Shown here piece by piece: positions 1 through 10,400 of a stretch of 64,000 bases of DNA. This stretch comes from Comamonas sp009360615. Its GTDB lineage: Bacteria > Pseudomonadota > Gammaproteobacteria > Burkholderiales > Burkholderiaceae_C. Made by a program: the position numbers and the translations under genes. The stretch is from assembly GCF_035784015.1 (NCBI RefSeq), contig NZ_JALKOW010000001.1; one strand, written 5' to 3'. The notes beneath the pieces are model-generated. The model ran no database searches, was not told the origin of the DNA, and saw only the letters and a program-made list of their open reading frames with translations. Each line of letters opens with the position of its first letter. Position 1 is the stretch's first letter.

Positions 1-1107
1 GTGGATGCCGAGCGCCTGGCACTGGCCCAGCAAAGCCTGATGCTGGTGGGCATGAACCGGGATGACGTGGCCGCCGCATTGGAGGCCGTGCTGGTTTCGC
101 GCGAACAGGATCTGGCGGTCTTTCGCGAGCTGTTTGCGGCCTATTTCCGCAATCCCGAGGTGGCCCAGCAGCTTCTGAGCCAGTTGCTGCCAGGCGCTCC
201 GGAGGCGGCCAGGCCGCGCCACAGGCCACGTGTGCAGGAGGCCTTGTCGGCGGTTCGTGCCGCCCAAAGGCCAACCGCGAGCGAGGAGCTGGCGCTGGAT
301 GCCGCCATGTCGGCCAGCGACCGGCACAGGCTGCAGCATGCGGATTTCAATCAGCTCAGTGCCAGCGAGTACCGTCTGGTGCAGCAACTGGTGCGCGATA
401 TCCGCTTGCCGCTGCCCAGCTATCGCAGTCGCCGAAGCGAGCAGCGCGCGTCGGGGCCGCGCGTGCACTGGCCCGCCAGTCTGAAAGCTGCGGCGGCCAC
501 GGGAGGCGAGCTGGCGCGGCTCCGATGGCGCAGGCGCAAGCGGCAGCCCATGCCCTGGCTGGCGCTGGTCGACGTGTCGGGCTCCATGGAGCGCTATGTG
601 CGTCTGCTGCTGGCATTCCTGCACCAGGCCACCAGCCCCCGGCGCTATCCGCAGCTGCGCCGCCATGTCTTCAGCATGGGAACCCGCCTGCAGGATCTGA
701 GCCGCGCATTTGCCCACAGCGATCCTGATGCCATGCTGGCCCGGCTCAATCGCGACATCGACGATTTCGGCGGCGGCACCTGCCTGGGCGAATGTCTGGC
801 ACAGCTGCGCACGCAGGGCGCGCGCCATCTGGTGGGGAGAAGAACCCTGGTGCTGCTGGTCAGCGACGGTCTGGATACCGGCGACGCCGCGTTGCTGGAG
901 CGGGAGCTGCAATGGCTGGGCCGGCACAGTGCGCGCATGGTCTGGCTCAACCCCTTGTTGCGCTTTGACGGGTATGCCCCGCTGGCCAAAGGCGCGCAGG
1001 TGCTGCATCGTCGCAGCCATGCCATGCTGGCCGTGCACAACCTGCATTCATTGCAGCAGCTGGCCACCCACCTGGCGAAGCTGCTGCAGCTGCCGCATCG
1101 AGATTGA
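1..1107 (+). CDS. CoxE-like VWA-domain protein (5' end cut by window edge)
   Basis: This is a VWA-domain protein of the CoxE family, a maturation factor encoded with CO-dehydrogenase-like molybdenum hydroxylases and usually working with a MoxR/CoxD-type AAA ATPase. The MIDAS motif DVSGS is visible with its first Asp near residue 191, and a long Arg-rich region precedes it. The open frame runs to the first base of the window, and CoxE proteins normally have more residues before this point, so the start is probably outside. The next gene is a CoxG homologue 13 bp downstream, which fits a cox-type accessory operon whose catalytic genes would lie to the left. The family call is firm; the substrate of the served enzyme cannot be told from here. 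Confidence 0.85.
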   Translation: MDAERLALAQQSLMLVGMNRDDVAAALEAVLVSREQDLAVFRELFAAYFRNPEVAQQLLSQLLPGAPEAARPRHRPRVQEALSAVRAAQRPTASEELALDAAMSASDRHRLQHADFNQLSASEYRLVQQLVRDIRLPLPSYRSRRSEQRASGPRVHWPASLKAAAATGGELARLRWRRRKRQPMPWLALVDVSGSMERYVRLLLAFLHQATSPRRYPQLRRHVFSMGTRLQDLSRAFAHSDPDAMLARLNRDIDDFGGGTCLGECLAQLRTQGARHLVGRRTLVLLVSDGLDTGDAALLERELQWLGRHSARMVWLNPLLRFDGYAPLAKGAQVLHRRSHAMLAVHNLHSLQQLATHLAKLLQLPHRD

Positions 1108-1120
1108 AAAGGAGAACACC

Positions 1121-1768
1121 ATGGAAATGCAAGCCAGCCGTCCTCTTGCCGTGAGCCAGCAGCAGGCCTGGGAGGCGCTCAACGATCCGCCCACCCTGCA
1201 GCAATGCCTGGCCGGCTGCGAGAAGTTCGAGGATGCGGGCGATGGCTCCTATGCCGTGACCATGTCGGTGAAGATCGGTCCGGTATCGGCCAAGTTCAAC
1301 GGACGGGTCACGCTGTCGGACGTGCAGCCGCCCATGAGCTACACCATTGCCTTCGAAGGGCAGGGCGGCGTGGCCGGCTTTGGCAAGGGCCAGGCCAAGG
1401 TGGAGCTGACGCCCACCGATGCACGTCATTGCCTGCTGCAGTACGAGGTACAGGCCCAGGTCGGCGGCAAGATTGCACAGCTGGGCCAACGCCTGATTGA
1501 CGGCGCTGCCAAGAGCATGGCCGAGGACTTCTTTGCGCGCTTTGAAGCCTTGATGCAGCAGCGCCACCCGAGCGAGGAGCGCGAAGACCAAGGGGGCTCG
1601 GAGGAGCCGGATACGCGCTCCTGGGAGCACGACGCGGCCTCCACCAGCTACGCCCCGCTGGACGCCACGCCTTCGGCGCCGCCGCGTGAATCCTCAGGCA
1701 TCCCGGTCTGGGCCTGGGGGCTGGGGGCCGTCATCGTTCTGGGCGCGCTCTGGCTGCTGGCTCGCTGA
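1121..1768 (+). CDS. CoxG-like SRPBCC protein with C-terminal membrane anchor
   Basis: This 215-residue protein is a CoxG (CO dehydrogenase subunit G-like, SRPBCC fold) homologue. Residues 1-150 carry the family pattern, including an alternating G/F-rich stretch (FEGQGGVAGFGKGQA) and a segment resembling the conserved lipid-binding end of the fold (GGKIAQLGQRLIDGAAK). A charged linker follows, then a single hydrophobic helix at the extreme C-terminus (VWAWGLGAVIVLGALWLLAR). In CO-oxidising bacteria CoxG tethers the molybdenum hydroxylase to the membrane, so the tail anchor agrees with that role. The start has GGAG ten bases upstream and follows the CoxE-like gene by 13 bp. It is the last gene of its operon, facing a convergent terminator. 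Confidence 0.88.
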   Translation: MEMQASRPLAVSQQQAWEALNDPPTLQQCLAGCEKFEDAGDGSYAVTMSVKIGPVSAKFNGRVTLSDVQPPMSYTIAFEGQGGVAGFGKGQAKVELTPTDARHCLLQYEVQAQVGGKIAQLGQRLIDGAAKSMAEDFFARFEALMQQRHPSEEREDQGGSEEPDTRSWEHDAASTSYAPLDATPSAPPRESSGIPVWAWGLGAVIVLGALWLLAR

Positions 1769-1785
1769 CCAGCGCATGAACAAAA

Positions 1786-1813
1786 AAGCCCCTGTGCCTG
1801 AGGCCAGGGGCTT
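1786..1813 (-). terminator. Intrinsic terminator
   Basis: A 9-bp perfect stem (AAGCCCCTG / CAGGGGCTT) lies between two convergent genes. An A run on the plus strand just before it gives a U run for transcripts coming from the minus-strand NTF2-like gene. Confidence 0.75.
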
Positions 1814-1831
1814 GGTTCAGGTGGCTTGGCC

Positions 1832-2215
1832 TTATTGAGGCTGGGCGTGGAAAGCCTTGTTGGCGATCTTCCAGCCCTGCTCGGTCTTGAGCAGCACAAA
1901 ATAGTCGGTGAAGGTGACGGCACCATGGTAGAGAGTGACCTTGGCCATGGCGGCCGTGCCCACGATGTCCAGGGAGTCGATGACGCGACGGCGCGTGGCT
2001 TCGTCGGCGGCGGGCGTGTTCTTGAAACGCTGGCAGTAGAAGTCCAGGTCCCAGGATGTCAGCGGGCCTTCGCGCACGGACTCCAGCCGGGCCGTGGGCA
2101 TGAAGGCTGCGCGCATGTGCTCGGCGCTGTCTTCGGCGTGGCCGCGCATGTACAGTTCCAGCGGTACGCGCACGGCGGCTTCTTCGGGGTGATCGGTCAG
2201 GCGTTCGGTGGTCAT
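1832..2215 (-). CDS. NTF2-like / lumazine-binding-family protein
   Basis: This 127-residue protein has the cone-shaped NTF2/SnoaL-type fold signature. An N-terminal helix with a conserved Y-x-x-G-H segment (LYMRGHAEDSAEHMRAAF) is followed by alternating strands, and it ends in the typical strand pair FTDYFVLLKTEQGWKIANKAF. It most resembles the putative lumazine-binding family (Lumazine_bd_2), whose members are mostly of unknown function. There is no signal peptide or membrane segment, so it is probably cytoplasmic. GGAGAAACCCAT precedes the ATG. The gene stands alone between the cox-like genes and the efflux operon, so context adds nothing. The fold is well supported; the ligand or reaction is unknown. 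Confidence 0.75.
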   Translation of the reverse strand: MTTERLTDHPEEAAVRVPLELYMRGHAEDSAEHMRAAFMPTARLESVREGPLTSWDLDFYCQRFKNTPAADEATRRRVIDSLDIVGTAAMAKVTLYHGAVTFTDYFVLLKTEQGWKIANKAFHAQPQ

Positions 2216-2482
2216 ATGGGTTTCTCCTTGGAGCCGGATGTCCTGTGCCGCATGGCGGACGCAGCCATGGCGGTGTCAGCCGTCAAGCATGAGGCCTGGA
2301 AACGCCGTCATTGGGACTATGAAAGTCAGCACTGTTTAAGTCTCCGGGTGCGGAACTTCAGCAGGTAAACCCAAGGTAAAGCGGGGGTAAATGCTGGCAA
2401 AGCCGGTGCTGCCCGACCCGGGGTTTGATTGCAACTGGATACCATTGGCGCCAATTCAGGCTCGAAATTCCTGCGCTCAACC

Positions 2483-4246
2483 ATGTCCAGCACATCCAAT
2501 CTGCACCCCCATCGTCATCCTCTACAGCAGGGCAAGGTCCGGCCCGCCTTGCTTGCCAGCGTGGTGCTCGCCCTGGCAGCCGCTGGCGGTGGCTATTGGT
2601 GGTATACGCAAAAACAGGGTGCAAGCGGCGATGCGTCTTCGGCTACCGCTCCCAAACAGGGAGCGGGCGGGCCCGGTGCACGTGCCGGACGCAATGGTCG
2701 CATGGGGCCGGGCGGCCCCGGCGGTATGGGCCAGGCCCAGCCCGTCAGCGTCGGCGTGGTGGAGCGGCGTGACATGCGCGTGCTCGTCAGCGCCATCGGC
2801 ACCATGAATGCCCGCGCCACCGCCGTGGTGCGGGCCAAGGTCTCGGGAGAGCTGCTCAAGCTGCACTTCAAGGAAGGTGACGAAGTCAAGGCCGGTCAGT
2901 TGCTGGCCGAGATCGACCCGCGCAGCTTCGCGGCCTCGCTGGCGCAGGTACAGGGCACCCTGGCGCGCGATCAGGCCCAGCTCAAGAATGCGCAGCTCGA
3001 TCTGCAGCGCTACAAGGAGCTGCAGTCCCAGGACTCTATCGCCCGCCAGCAGGTGGATACCCAGGCCGCGCTGGTGCGCCAGCTGCAGGGCACGGTGGCC
3101 GCGGACCAGGGCCAGGTCGATGCGGCCCGACTGCAGCTGAGCTACACCCGGATCACGGCTCCCATCTCGGGCCGTCTGGGTCTGCGCCAGGCCGATCTCG
3201 GCAACGTGGTCAACCCTTCCGATGTCAATGGGTTGGTGACGATCAGCCAGATTCGCCCGATCGATGCCGTGTTCTCGATTCCCGAAACCCATGTCGGCAC
3301 GCTGGCCCGGCAATTGCGCGAGGGCAAGGTCATGCCCGTCGAGCTCTGGGACCGCGAGCAAAAGCAGATGCTGGCCAAGGGACAGCTCAATGCGCTGGAC
3401 AACACCATCGACACGGCCACGGGCTCGGTCAAGGCCAAGGCCTCCTTCGACAATGCCGAGCGCAGTCTGTTTGCGAATCAGTTCGTCAACGTCAAGCTGC
3501 AACTGCGCCAGCTTGATCAGGCACTGGCCGTGCCTGCGAATGCGGTGCAGAACAACTATGTCTATCTGGTCAAGCCTGACAACACCGTCACCCAGCGCAA
3601 GATCACCGTGGGGGTGACGGACGGTGACTACGTCAGCGTGCGCGGCGAGCTGGAGCCCGGCGACAAGGTGGTGACCGACGGCATTGACCGCCTGCGCGAA
3701 GGCGCCCAGGTGACCGTGGTGGACGCCGAGAAGGTCAAGAAGGTCGATCAGGCCGTGCAGGATGCCGCCAACCAGCCGCGCGGCATGATGCGCAACCTCA
3801 GCCCCGAGCAGCGCGAAAAAGTCGCCAGGATGACGCCCGAGGAGCGCAAGGAGTTCTTCCAGAAGCTGCGCGCCGAGCGCGGTGCCAATGGCGGCAATGC
3901 GGGCTCAGGCCCGGGGCCTCGTGGCGCGGACGCACGTGGCGATCAGCCGCGTGAGGCGCAGGGCAGTGCCTCCAGGCCGGACGCCAAGGCCGATGCGAAG
4001 CCGGATGCCAAGCCTGCCGCAGCGAACGAGGCCAGGCCCCAGGCCGGCGCCGAGCGTGGTGACGGCGGCGAGGGCCGAGCCGAAAGAGCCGAGGGCCGGG
4101 CTGACCGTCCCCAGCTGACGCCCGAGCAGCGTGCCAGGCTGGAGGCCCTGTCCCCCGAGGAGCGCCGCGCTTTCTTCCAGAAACTGCGCGCCGAGCGCGA
4201 GGCCAACGGCCAGACCGGTACGGCAGCCGGCGGCACGGGGCGCTGA
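2483..4246 (+). CDS. mdtA: RND efflux periplasmic adaptor subunit (MdtA-like)
   Basis: This is the membrane-fusion protein that bridges an inner-membrane RND pump to an outer-membrane channel. From the ATG chosen here there is an N-terminal membrane segment (residues about 18-38) and a Gly-rich linker. The biotinyl-lipoyl half-motifs, an alpha-hairpin rich in Q/A/L (about 140-220) and a beta-barrel region ending near residue 415 follow. The last 150 residues are an unusual charged, Pro/Ala/Asp-rich tail carrying two copies of a roughly 33-residue motif (positions 439-471 and 545-577), each with PEER-x2-FFQKLRAER. An in-frame ATG at 2429 would add 18 residues with no signal character. It leads the efflux operon, 24 bp before mdtB. 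Confidence 0.9.
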   Translation: MSSTSNLHPHRHPLQQGKVRPALLASVVLALAAAGGGYWWYTQKQGASGDASSATAPKQGAGGPGARAGRNGRMGPGGPGGMGQAQPVSVGVVERRDMRVLVSAIGTMNARATAVVRAKVSGELLKLHFKEGDEVKAGQLLAEIDPRSFAASLAQVQGTLARDQAQLKNAQLDLQRYKELQSQDSIARQQVDTQAALVRQLQGTVAADQGQVDAARLQLSYTRITAPISGRLGLRQADLGNVVNPSDVNGLVTISQIRPIDAVFSIPETHVGTLARQLREGKVMPVELWDREQKQMLAKGQLNALDNTIDTATGSVKAKASFDNAERSLFANQFVNVKLQLRQLDQALAVPANAVQNNYVYLVKPDNTVTQRKITVGVTDGDYVSVRGELEPGDKVVTDGIDRLREGAQVTVVDAEKVKKVDQAVQDAANQPRGMMRNLSPEQREKVARMTPEERKEFFQKLRAERGANGGNAGSGPGPRGADARGDQPREAQGSASRPDAKADAKPDAKPAAANEARPQAGAERGDGGEGRAERAEGRADRPQLTPEQRARLEALSPEERRAFFQKLRAEREANGQTGTAAGGTGR

Positions 4247-4270
4247 GCATAGCCTGAGTCTGCGGCCATC

Positions 4271-7200
4271 ATGAATCTCTCGCGCCTCTTCATTCTCAGG
4301 CCCATCGCCACCAGCTTGCTGATGGTGGCGGTGCTGATCTCGGGCATTCTTGCCTACCGCCTGCTGCCCATCTCGGCCCTGCCCGAGGTGGATTACCCCA
4401 CGATTCAGGTCACCACCCTGTATCCGGGGGCCAGCCCCGATGTGATGACCTCCAACGTCACGGCACCGCTGGAGCGCCAGTTCGGCCAGATGCCGGGCCT
4501 GGACCAGATGTCCTCGACCAGCTCGGGTGGCGCATCGGTCATCAGTCTGCGCTTTGCGCTCGATATGTCCATGGACGTGGCCGAGCAGCAGGTGCAGGCC
4601 GCGATCAACGCGGGCACCAATCTGCTGCCCGGTGACCTGCCCATGCCGCCGCTCTACAGCAAGGTCAATCCGGCCGATGCGCCGGTGCTGACGCTGGCCA
4701 TCAGTTCGCCTTCGCTGCCCGTCATCAGGATCAACGACCTGGTGGAGAACCGTCTGGCGCCCAAGCTCTCCCAGGTCAAGGGGGTGGGGCTGGTGGCCAT
4801 TGCCGGCGCGCGCCGCCCGGCCGTGCGCATCCAGGCCAACCCGGCAGCGCTGGCCAGTTTCGGCATGACCCTGGACGATGTGCGCACCGCCATCTCGGCG
4901 GCCAACGTCAAGACCGCCAAGGGCAGCTTTGACGGCCCCAACCGCGCATCCACCATCGACGCCAACGACCAGATGCAGTCGGCGGCCGAGTACCGCAACC
5001 TGATCATCGCCTTCAAGAACGGCAACCCGGTGCGCCTTTCCGATGTGGCACAGACGGTGGACGACGCTGAAAACACGCGGCTGGCTGCGTGGTCGGGCAC
5101 GCCGGAGACCGGCTCCAAGTCGGCCGTGATCCTCAACATCCGCCGTCAGCCCGGCGCGAACGTGATCGACACGGTCGATGCCATCAAGAACCTGCTGCCC
5201 CAGCTCAAGGAGACCCTGCCCGCATCGATCGACGTGCAGGTGCTGACCGACCGCACCCTGACCATTCGCGCCTCGGTCAAGGACATGCAGTTCGAGCTGG
5301 CCCTGGCCATCGCCCTGGTGGTGATGGTGATCTTCCTGTTCCTGCGCAGCGCATCGGCCACACTGATTCCCAGCGTGGCGGTGCCGCTGTCGCTGATAGG
5401 CACCTTCGGTGTCATGTACCTGGCGGGCTTTTCCATCAACAACCTCACCCTGATGGCCCTGACCATCGCCACGGGCTTTGTGGTGGACGACGCCATCGTG
5501 ATGATCGAGAACATCGCCCGCTATGTGGAAAAGGGCGAGCCGCCCATGCAGGCCGCGCTCAAGGGGGCCAAGCAGATCGGCTTCACCATCATCTCGCTGA
5601 CCATCTCCCTGGTCGCGGTGCTGATTCCGCTGCTGTTCATGGGGGATGTGGTGGGTCGCCTGTTCCACGAGTTCGCCATCACCATGACGGTGGCGATCCT
5701 GATCTCGGCCGTGGTGTCGCTCACGTTGACGCCCATGCTGTGCGCGCGCCTGCTGCGCCACCGGCCTGAGGGCGAGAAGAACCCGGCGCAGTCCAGGGGG
5801 TTCAGCGCTGCGGTCGCGCGCTTTTTCGACAAGGTGATTGCCGAGTACGGCCGCATGCTGACCTGGGTGCTGGATCACAGCAAGCTGACCTGGCTGGTGT
5901 TCATTGCCACGCTGGTGGTCACGGTGCTGCTGTACTTCGTCGTGCCCAAGGGCTTCTTCCCCGAGCAGGATACGGGCACGATTGCCGCGACCACCGAGGC
6001 CGACCAGTCCATTTCCTTTGCCGCCATGGCCGAGCGCCAGCAGGCGCTGGCCGAGCAATTGCTCAAGGACCCGGCTGTGGCTTCCATCTCCTCGTTTATC
6101 GGCGTCGATGGAACCAATACCACGCTGAATACCGGCCGCATTCAGATCGACCTCAAGCCCCATGCCCAGCGCGATCGTCTGCCGGTGGTGCTCAATCGCC
6201 TGGCCGACGATTCCCAGGCCGTGCCCGGCATCCGCCTTTATGCCCAGCCTGTGCAGGACCTGACGATAGAAGACCGCCAGGCCCGCACCCAGTACCAGCT
6301 GCTGCTTTCATCGCCGGACATGAACCAGCTCACGGCCAGTACCCGAATTCTGGTGGAGCGTCTGCAGCAACTGCCCCAGTTGCTGGATGTGAGCAGCGAT
6401 CTGCAGAACCAGGGCCGTCAGGCCTATGTGCAGATCGACCGTGCCCAGGCCAGCCGTCTGGGCGTGACGGTCTCGTCGGTAGACTCGGCCCTCTACAACG
6501 CTTTCGGTCAGCGCCTGATCTCCACCATCTTCACGCAATCCAACCAGTACCGGGTGGTGCTGGAGGTGGCGCCGCAGTTCAAGATCGGGCCCGAGGCCTT
6601 GCAGAACATCTATGCCGCATCCAGCAACGGAGCGCCGGTACCGCTGTCCTCGATTGCCACGGTGAGCGAGCGGGCGATGGCGCTGGCCGTCAACCATGTG
6701 GGGCAGCTGCCTGCGGCCACCATTTCCTTCAACACTGCATCCGGCGTGTCGCTGGGCCATGCGGTGGAGGCGGCCCAGGCCATCATCGGGCAGCTGCGCG
6801 ACGAAGGGCAGATCCCGCTGTCGGTGGACTCGCAGTTCCAGGGCGCGGCGCTGGCTTTCCAGGCCTCGCTCTCCAATACCCTGCTGCTGGTGCTGGCCGC
6901 CATCATCACCATGTACATCGTGCTGGGCGTGCTGTATGAGAGCACGATTCACCCGATCACGATTCTCTCCACCCTGCCGTCGGCGGGCGTGGGGGCGCTG
7001 CTGGCCTTGCTGGTGGCGGGGCTGGATCTGGACATCATCGCCATCATCGGCATCATCTTGCTGATCGGCATCGTCAAGAAGAACGCCATCATGATGATCG
7101 ACTTCGCGCTGGACGCCCAGCGCGAGGAGGGCATGAATGCGCGCGATGCCATCTACCAGGCCTGTCTGCTGCGCTTCCGCCCGATCCTCATGACCACGCT

Positions 7201-7471
7201 GGCGGCCCTGCTGAGCGCCCTGCCCATGATGCTGGGCACGGGCGTGGGCAGCGAGCTGCGCCAGCCGCTGGGCGTGACCCTGGTGGGCGGCCTGCTGCTG
7301 AGCCAGCTGCTGACCCTGTTCACCACGCCCGTGATCTATCTGACCTTTGAGCGCTGGGCCGAGGGCTGGCGCTCCCGCCGTGGTCTGCCGGCCGTCAAGC
7401 ATGTGCCGCATTCCGAAGCCGAAGTCATGGGCGAGGCAGGCGATGGCGGCCAGAGCGGGGCGCGTCCATGA
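4271..7471 (+). CDS. mdtB: RND efflux transporter permease subunit (MdtB-like)
   Basis: This 1066-residue protein is an inner-membrane RND pump of the multidrug MdtB/AcrB group. It starts with the hallmark N-terminal helix (ILRPIATSLLMVAV) and has two large periplasmic loops and twelve expected membrane helices. The paired Asp residues of helix 4 needed for proton relay are present in GFVVDDAIVMIEN (Asp406-Asp407). The C-terminal half repeats the layout, with the conserved GIVKKNAIMMIDFA segment. The next gene is a second, different RND permease whose ATG overlaps this stop (ATGA at 7468-7471). That arrangement matches MdtBC systems, in which two pump types form a mixed trimer. Likely substrates are bile-salt-like, novobiocin-like or other amphipathic compounds, by family only. 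Confidence 0.93.
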   Translation: MNLSRLFILRPIATSLLMVAVLISGILAYRLLPISALPEVDYPTIQVTTLYPGASPDVMTSNVTAPLERQFGQMPGLDQMSSTSSGGASVISLRFALDMSMDVAEQQVQAAINAGTNLLPGDLPMPPLYSKVNPADAPVLTLAISSPSLPVIRINDLVENRLAPKLSQVKGVGLVAIAGARRPAVRIQANPAALASFGMTLDDVRTAISAANVKTAKGSFDGPNRASTIDANDQMQSAAEYRNLIIAFKNGNPVRLSDVAQTVDDAENTRLAAWSGTPETGSKSAVILNIRRQPGANVIDTVDAIKNLLPQLKETLPASIDVQVLTDRTLTIRASVKDMQFELALAIALVVMVIFLFLRSASATLIPSVAVPLSLIGTFGVMYLAGFSINNLTLMALTIATGFVVDDAIVMIENIARYVEKGEPPMQAALKGAKQIGFTIISLTISLVAVLIPLLFMGDVVGRLFHEFAITMTVAILISAVVSLTLTPMLCARLLRHRPEGEKNPAQSRGFSAAVARFFDKVIAEYGRMLTWVLDHSKLTWLVFIATLVVTVLLYFVVPKGFFPEQDTGTIAATTEADQSISFAAMAERQQALAEQLLKDPAVASISSFIGVDGTNTTLNTGRIQIDLKPHAQRDRLPVVLNRLADDSQAVPGIRLYAQPVQDLTIEDRQARTQYQLLLSSPDMNQLTASTRILVERLQQLPQLLDVSSDLQNQGRQAYVQIDRAQASRLGVTVSSVDSALYNAFGQRLISTIFTQSNQYRVVLEVAPQFKIGPEALQNIYAASSNGAPVPLSSIATVSERAMALAVNHVGQLPAATISFNTASGVSLGHAVEAAQAIIGQLRDEGQIPLSVDSQFQGAALAFQASLSNTLLLVLAAIITMYIVLGVLYESTIHPITILSTLPSAGVGALLALLVAGLDLDIIAIIGIILLIGIVKKNAIMMIDFALDAQREEGMNARDAIYQACLLRFRPILMTTLAALLSALPMMLGTGVGSELRQPLGVTLVGGLLLSQLLTLFTTPVIYLTFERWAEGWRSRRGLPAVKHVPHSEAEVMGEAGDGGQSGARP

Positions 7472-10400
7472 GCATCTCCACGCCCTTCATCTTCCGGCCC
7501 ATTGCAACCATGCTGCTGACCATCGGCATGGCCCTGGTGGGCGGCGTGGCCTATTTTCTGCTGCCGGTGGCGCCGCTGCCCCAGGTGGACTATCCGACGA
7601 TTTCGGTGACCGCCAGCCTGCCCGGCGCGGCACCGGACACCATGGCCGCCACCGTGGCCACGCCGCTGGAGCGCGCCCTGGGCGCGATTGCAGGCGTCAA
7701 CGAGATGACGTCCAGCTCCAGCATGGGCAGCACGCGGATCACGCTGCAGTTCGATCTGACACGTACCGTGGACAGCGCCGCCCATGACGTGCAGGCCGCC
7801 ATCAATGCGGCGCGCACGCTGCTGCCCTCGGGCATGCCGGGCAACCCGACCTATCGCAAGGTCAACCCGGCCGACGCGCCCATCATGATTCTGGCGCTGA
7901 CCTCGGATTCGCTCACGCGCGGCCAGATGTACGACGCGGCCTCCACGGTGCTGGCACAGAAGCTGGCCCAGGTGGAAGGCGTGGGCCAGGCATCGATCAA
8001 CGGCGGCGCGCTGCCGGCCGTGCGCGTGGAGCTGGATCCGGTGCGTCTGGCGGCCAATGGCGTATCGCTGGATGCCGTGCGCACGGCCATTACCGCCACC
8101 AATGCCAACCGCCCCCTGGGCGCCGTGGAGCGCGAAGACCATTACTGGCAGGTGGCGACCAACGACCAGGCCCGCACCGCCGCCGAATACGCGCCCCTGG
8201 TGCTGCGCTGGAACAACGGCAATGCCGTGCGCCTGTCCGATGTAGCCGATGTCACCGACTCCGTGCAGGACATTCGCAACTACGGCGTGATGAACGGCAA
8301 GCCCGCCGTGCTGCTGCAGGTGTTCAAGCAGCCCGACGCCAACATCCTGCAGGCCGTGGACAAGGTGCGCGCCATGCTGCCCCAGCTCAGGGCCTCCATC
8401 AATCCGGCCATCGAGGTGACGGTGATCTCGGATCGCACGCCCACGCTGCGCGCCTCGGTCAAGGAGGTGCAGAACGCGCTGCTGATCTCGATTGCACTGG
8501 TCATCATGGTGGTGTTCGTCTTTCTGCGCCGGCTGCGTGCCACGCTGATCCCGGCCGTGGCCGTACCCGCCTCGCTGATGGGCACCTTCGGCATCATGTA
8601 TTTGTGCGGCTACACGCTGGACAATCTCTCGCTGATGGCGCTGACCGTGGCCGCAGGCTTTGTGGTGGACGATGCCATCGTGGTGCTGGAGAACGTGATG
8701 CGCCACATGGAGCGCGGAAAATCCGCGATGCAGGCGGCCATCGAAGGCGCGCGCGAGATCGGCTTCACCGTGGTCTCCATGAGCCTGTCGCTGATTGCGG
8801 TGTTCGTGCCCATTCTGTTCATGGCCGGCATCGTGGGGCGCTTTTTTCGTGAATTTGCCGTGGTCATGTCGGCGGCGATTCTGGTCTCCATGGTCATCTC
8901 GCTGACCACCACGCCCATGATGTGTGCGGCCTTGCTGCGCACGCCCGCCGAAGAGGAGCGCCGCCGCGCCGAACGTGCCCGGCGCCCGTTCACGCGCCGC
9001 TGGGATGCCTTCTGGCTGCGCGTCTCGCTGGCCATGGATCGCTTCGAGGCGCGCGTGACGGCGCTGTACCGCCGCACCCTGGCCTGGGGTCTGCGCCATC
9101 AGCCCGTGGTGCTGCTCAGTCTGGTGGCGGTCATAGGCCTCAACATCCATCTCTACCAGACCATCGACAAGGGCTTCATGCCCAGCGAGGACACGGGCCG
9201 CGTCATGGGCTTCATCCGGGCCGACCAGTCCACCTCCTTCCAGGCCATGGAGCGCCGCATCAAGCGTTTTCTCGATGTGGTGCAGCAGGACCCGGCCGTG
9301 GAGTATGTGACCGGCTTTACCGGCGGCGGCCAGGCCAATTCGGCCAATATGTTCATGTCGCTCAAGCCCATGGCCGAGCGCAAGGTGTCGAGCGACGAGG
9401 TCATCAACCGACTGCGTGAGAAGCTCAAGGACGAACCCGGCGCGCGCCTGTTCATGATGACCCAGAGCGATGTGCGCATTGGCGGGCGCCAGAGCATGTC
9501 CTCCTATCAGTACACGCTGCAGGCCGACGATACGGCCGAGCTGCGCCTGTGGGAGCCGCGCATCCGCCAGGTGCTGTCCACCCTGCCGGAGCTGACCGAT
9601 GTCAACAGCGACGTACAGGACAACGGCATGCAGACCAGGCTGGTCATCGACCGCGACCAGGCCGCGCGCCTGGGCCTGACGGTGGCGCAGATCGACAACA
9701 CGCTCAACGACGCCTTCGGGCAGCGCCAGGTGGGCGTGATCTACAACCCGCTCAACCAGTACCGCGTGGTGATGACGGCCTCGTCCCAGTATCTGCAGAG
9801 CCCGGAGACGCTGCGCGGCTTCTTCTTTGTCAACAGCGCGGGCCAGCAGATTCCGCTGACGGCCTTTGCCAGGATCACCACCTCGACCACGCCGCTGTCC
9901 GTGCAGCACCAGAGCGGCACGCCGGCCAGCACCGTGAGCTACAACCTGGCACCCGATGTCTCGCTGTCGCAGGCCAATGACGCGATCCGCAATGCCATGC
10001 TGGAGCTGGGCGTTCCTGTATCCATTCGCGGCAGCTTCAGCGGCTCGGCCGGGGCCTTCCAGCAGGCGCTGGCGGGCCAGCCTCTGTTGATCCTCGCGGC
10101 CATCATCACCATCTATCTGGTGCTGGGCATCCTCTACGAGAACCTGGTCCACCCGCTGACGATTCTGTCCACCTTGCCCTCGGCCGGCGTGGGGGCGCTG
10201 CTGGCGCTGATGGGGTTCAAGACCGAGTTCTCGCTGATCGCCTTCATCGGCGTGATCCTGCTGATAGGACTGGTCAAGAAGAACGCCATCATGATGATCG
10301 ACTTCGCGCTGGAGCGCGAGAAAGGCGGTCATGCCACGGCGGCCCAGGCCATCTATCGGGCCTGCCATCTGCGCCTGCGTCCCATACTGATGACCACCAT

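Noticed and set aside
7336..10368. A 1010-codon open frame antisense to mdtC
   Set aside because: It is a shadow of the codon bias of the GC-rich RND gene on the plus strand. Its sequence is rich in His, Gln, Gly and Arg and has no domain, and it runs across the mdtB-mdtC junction.
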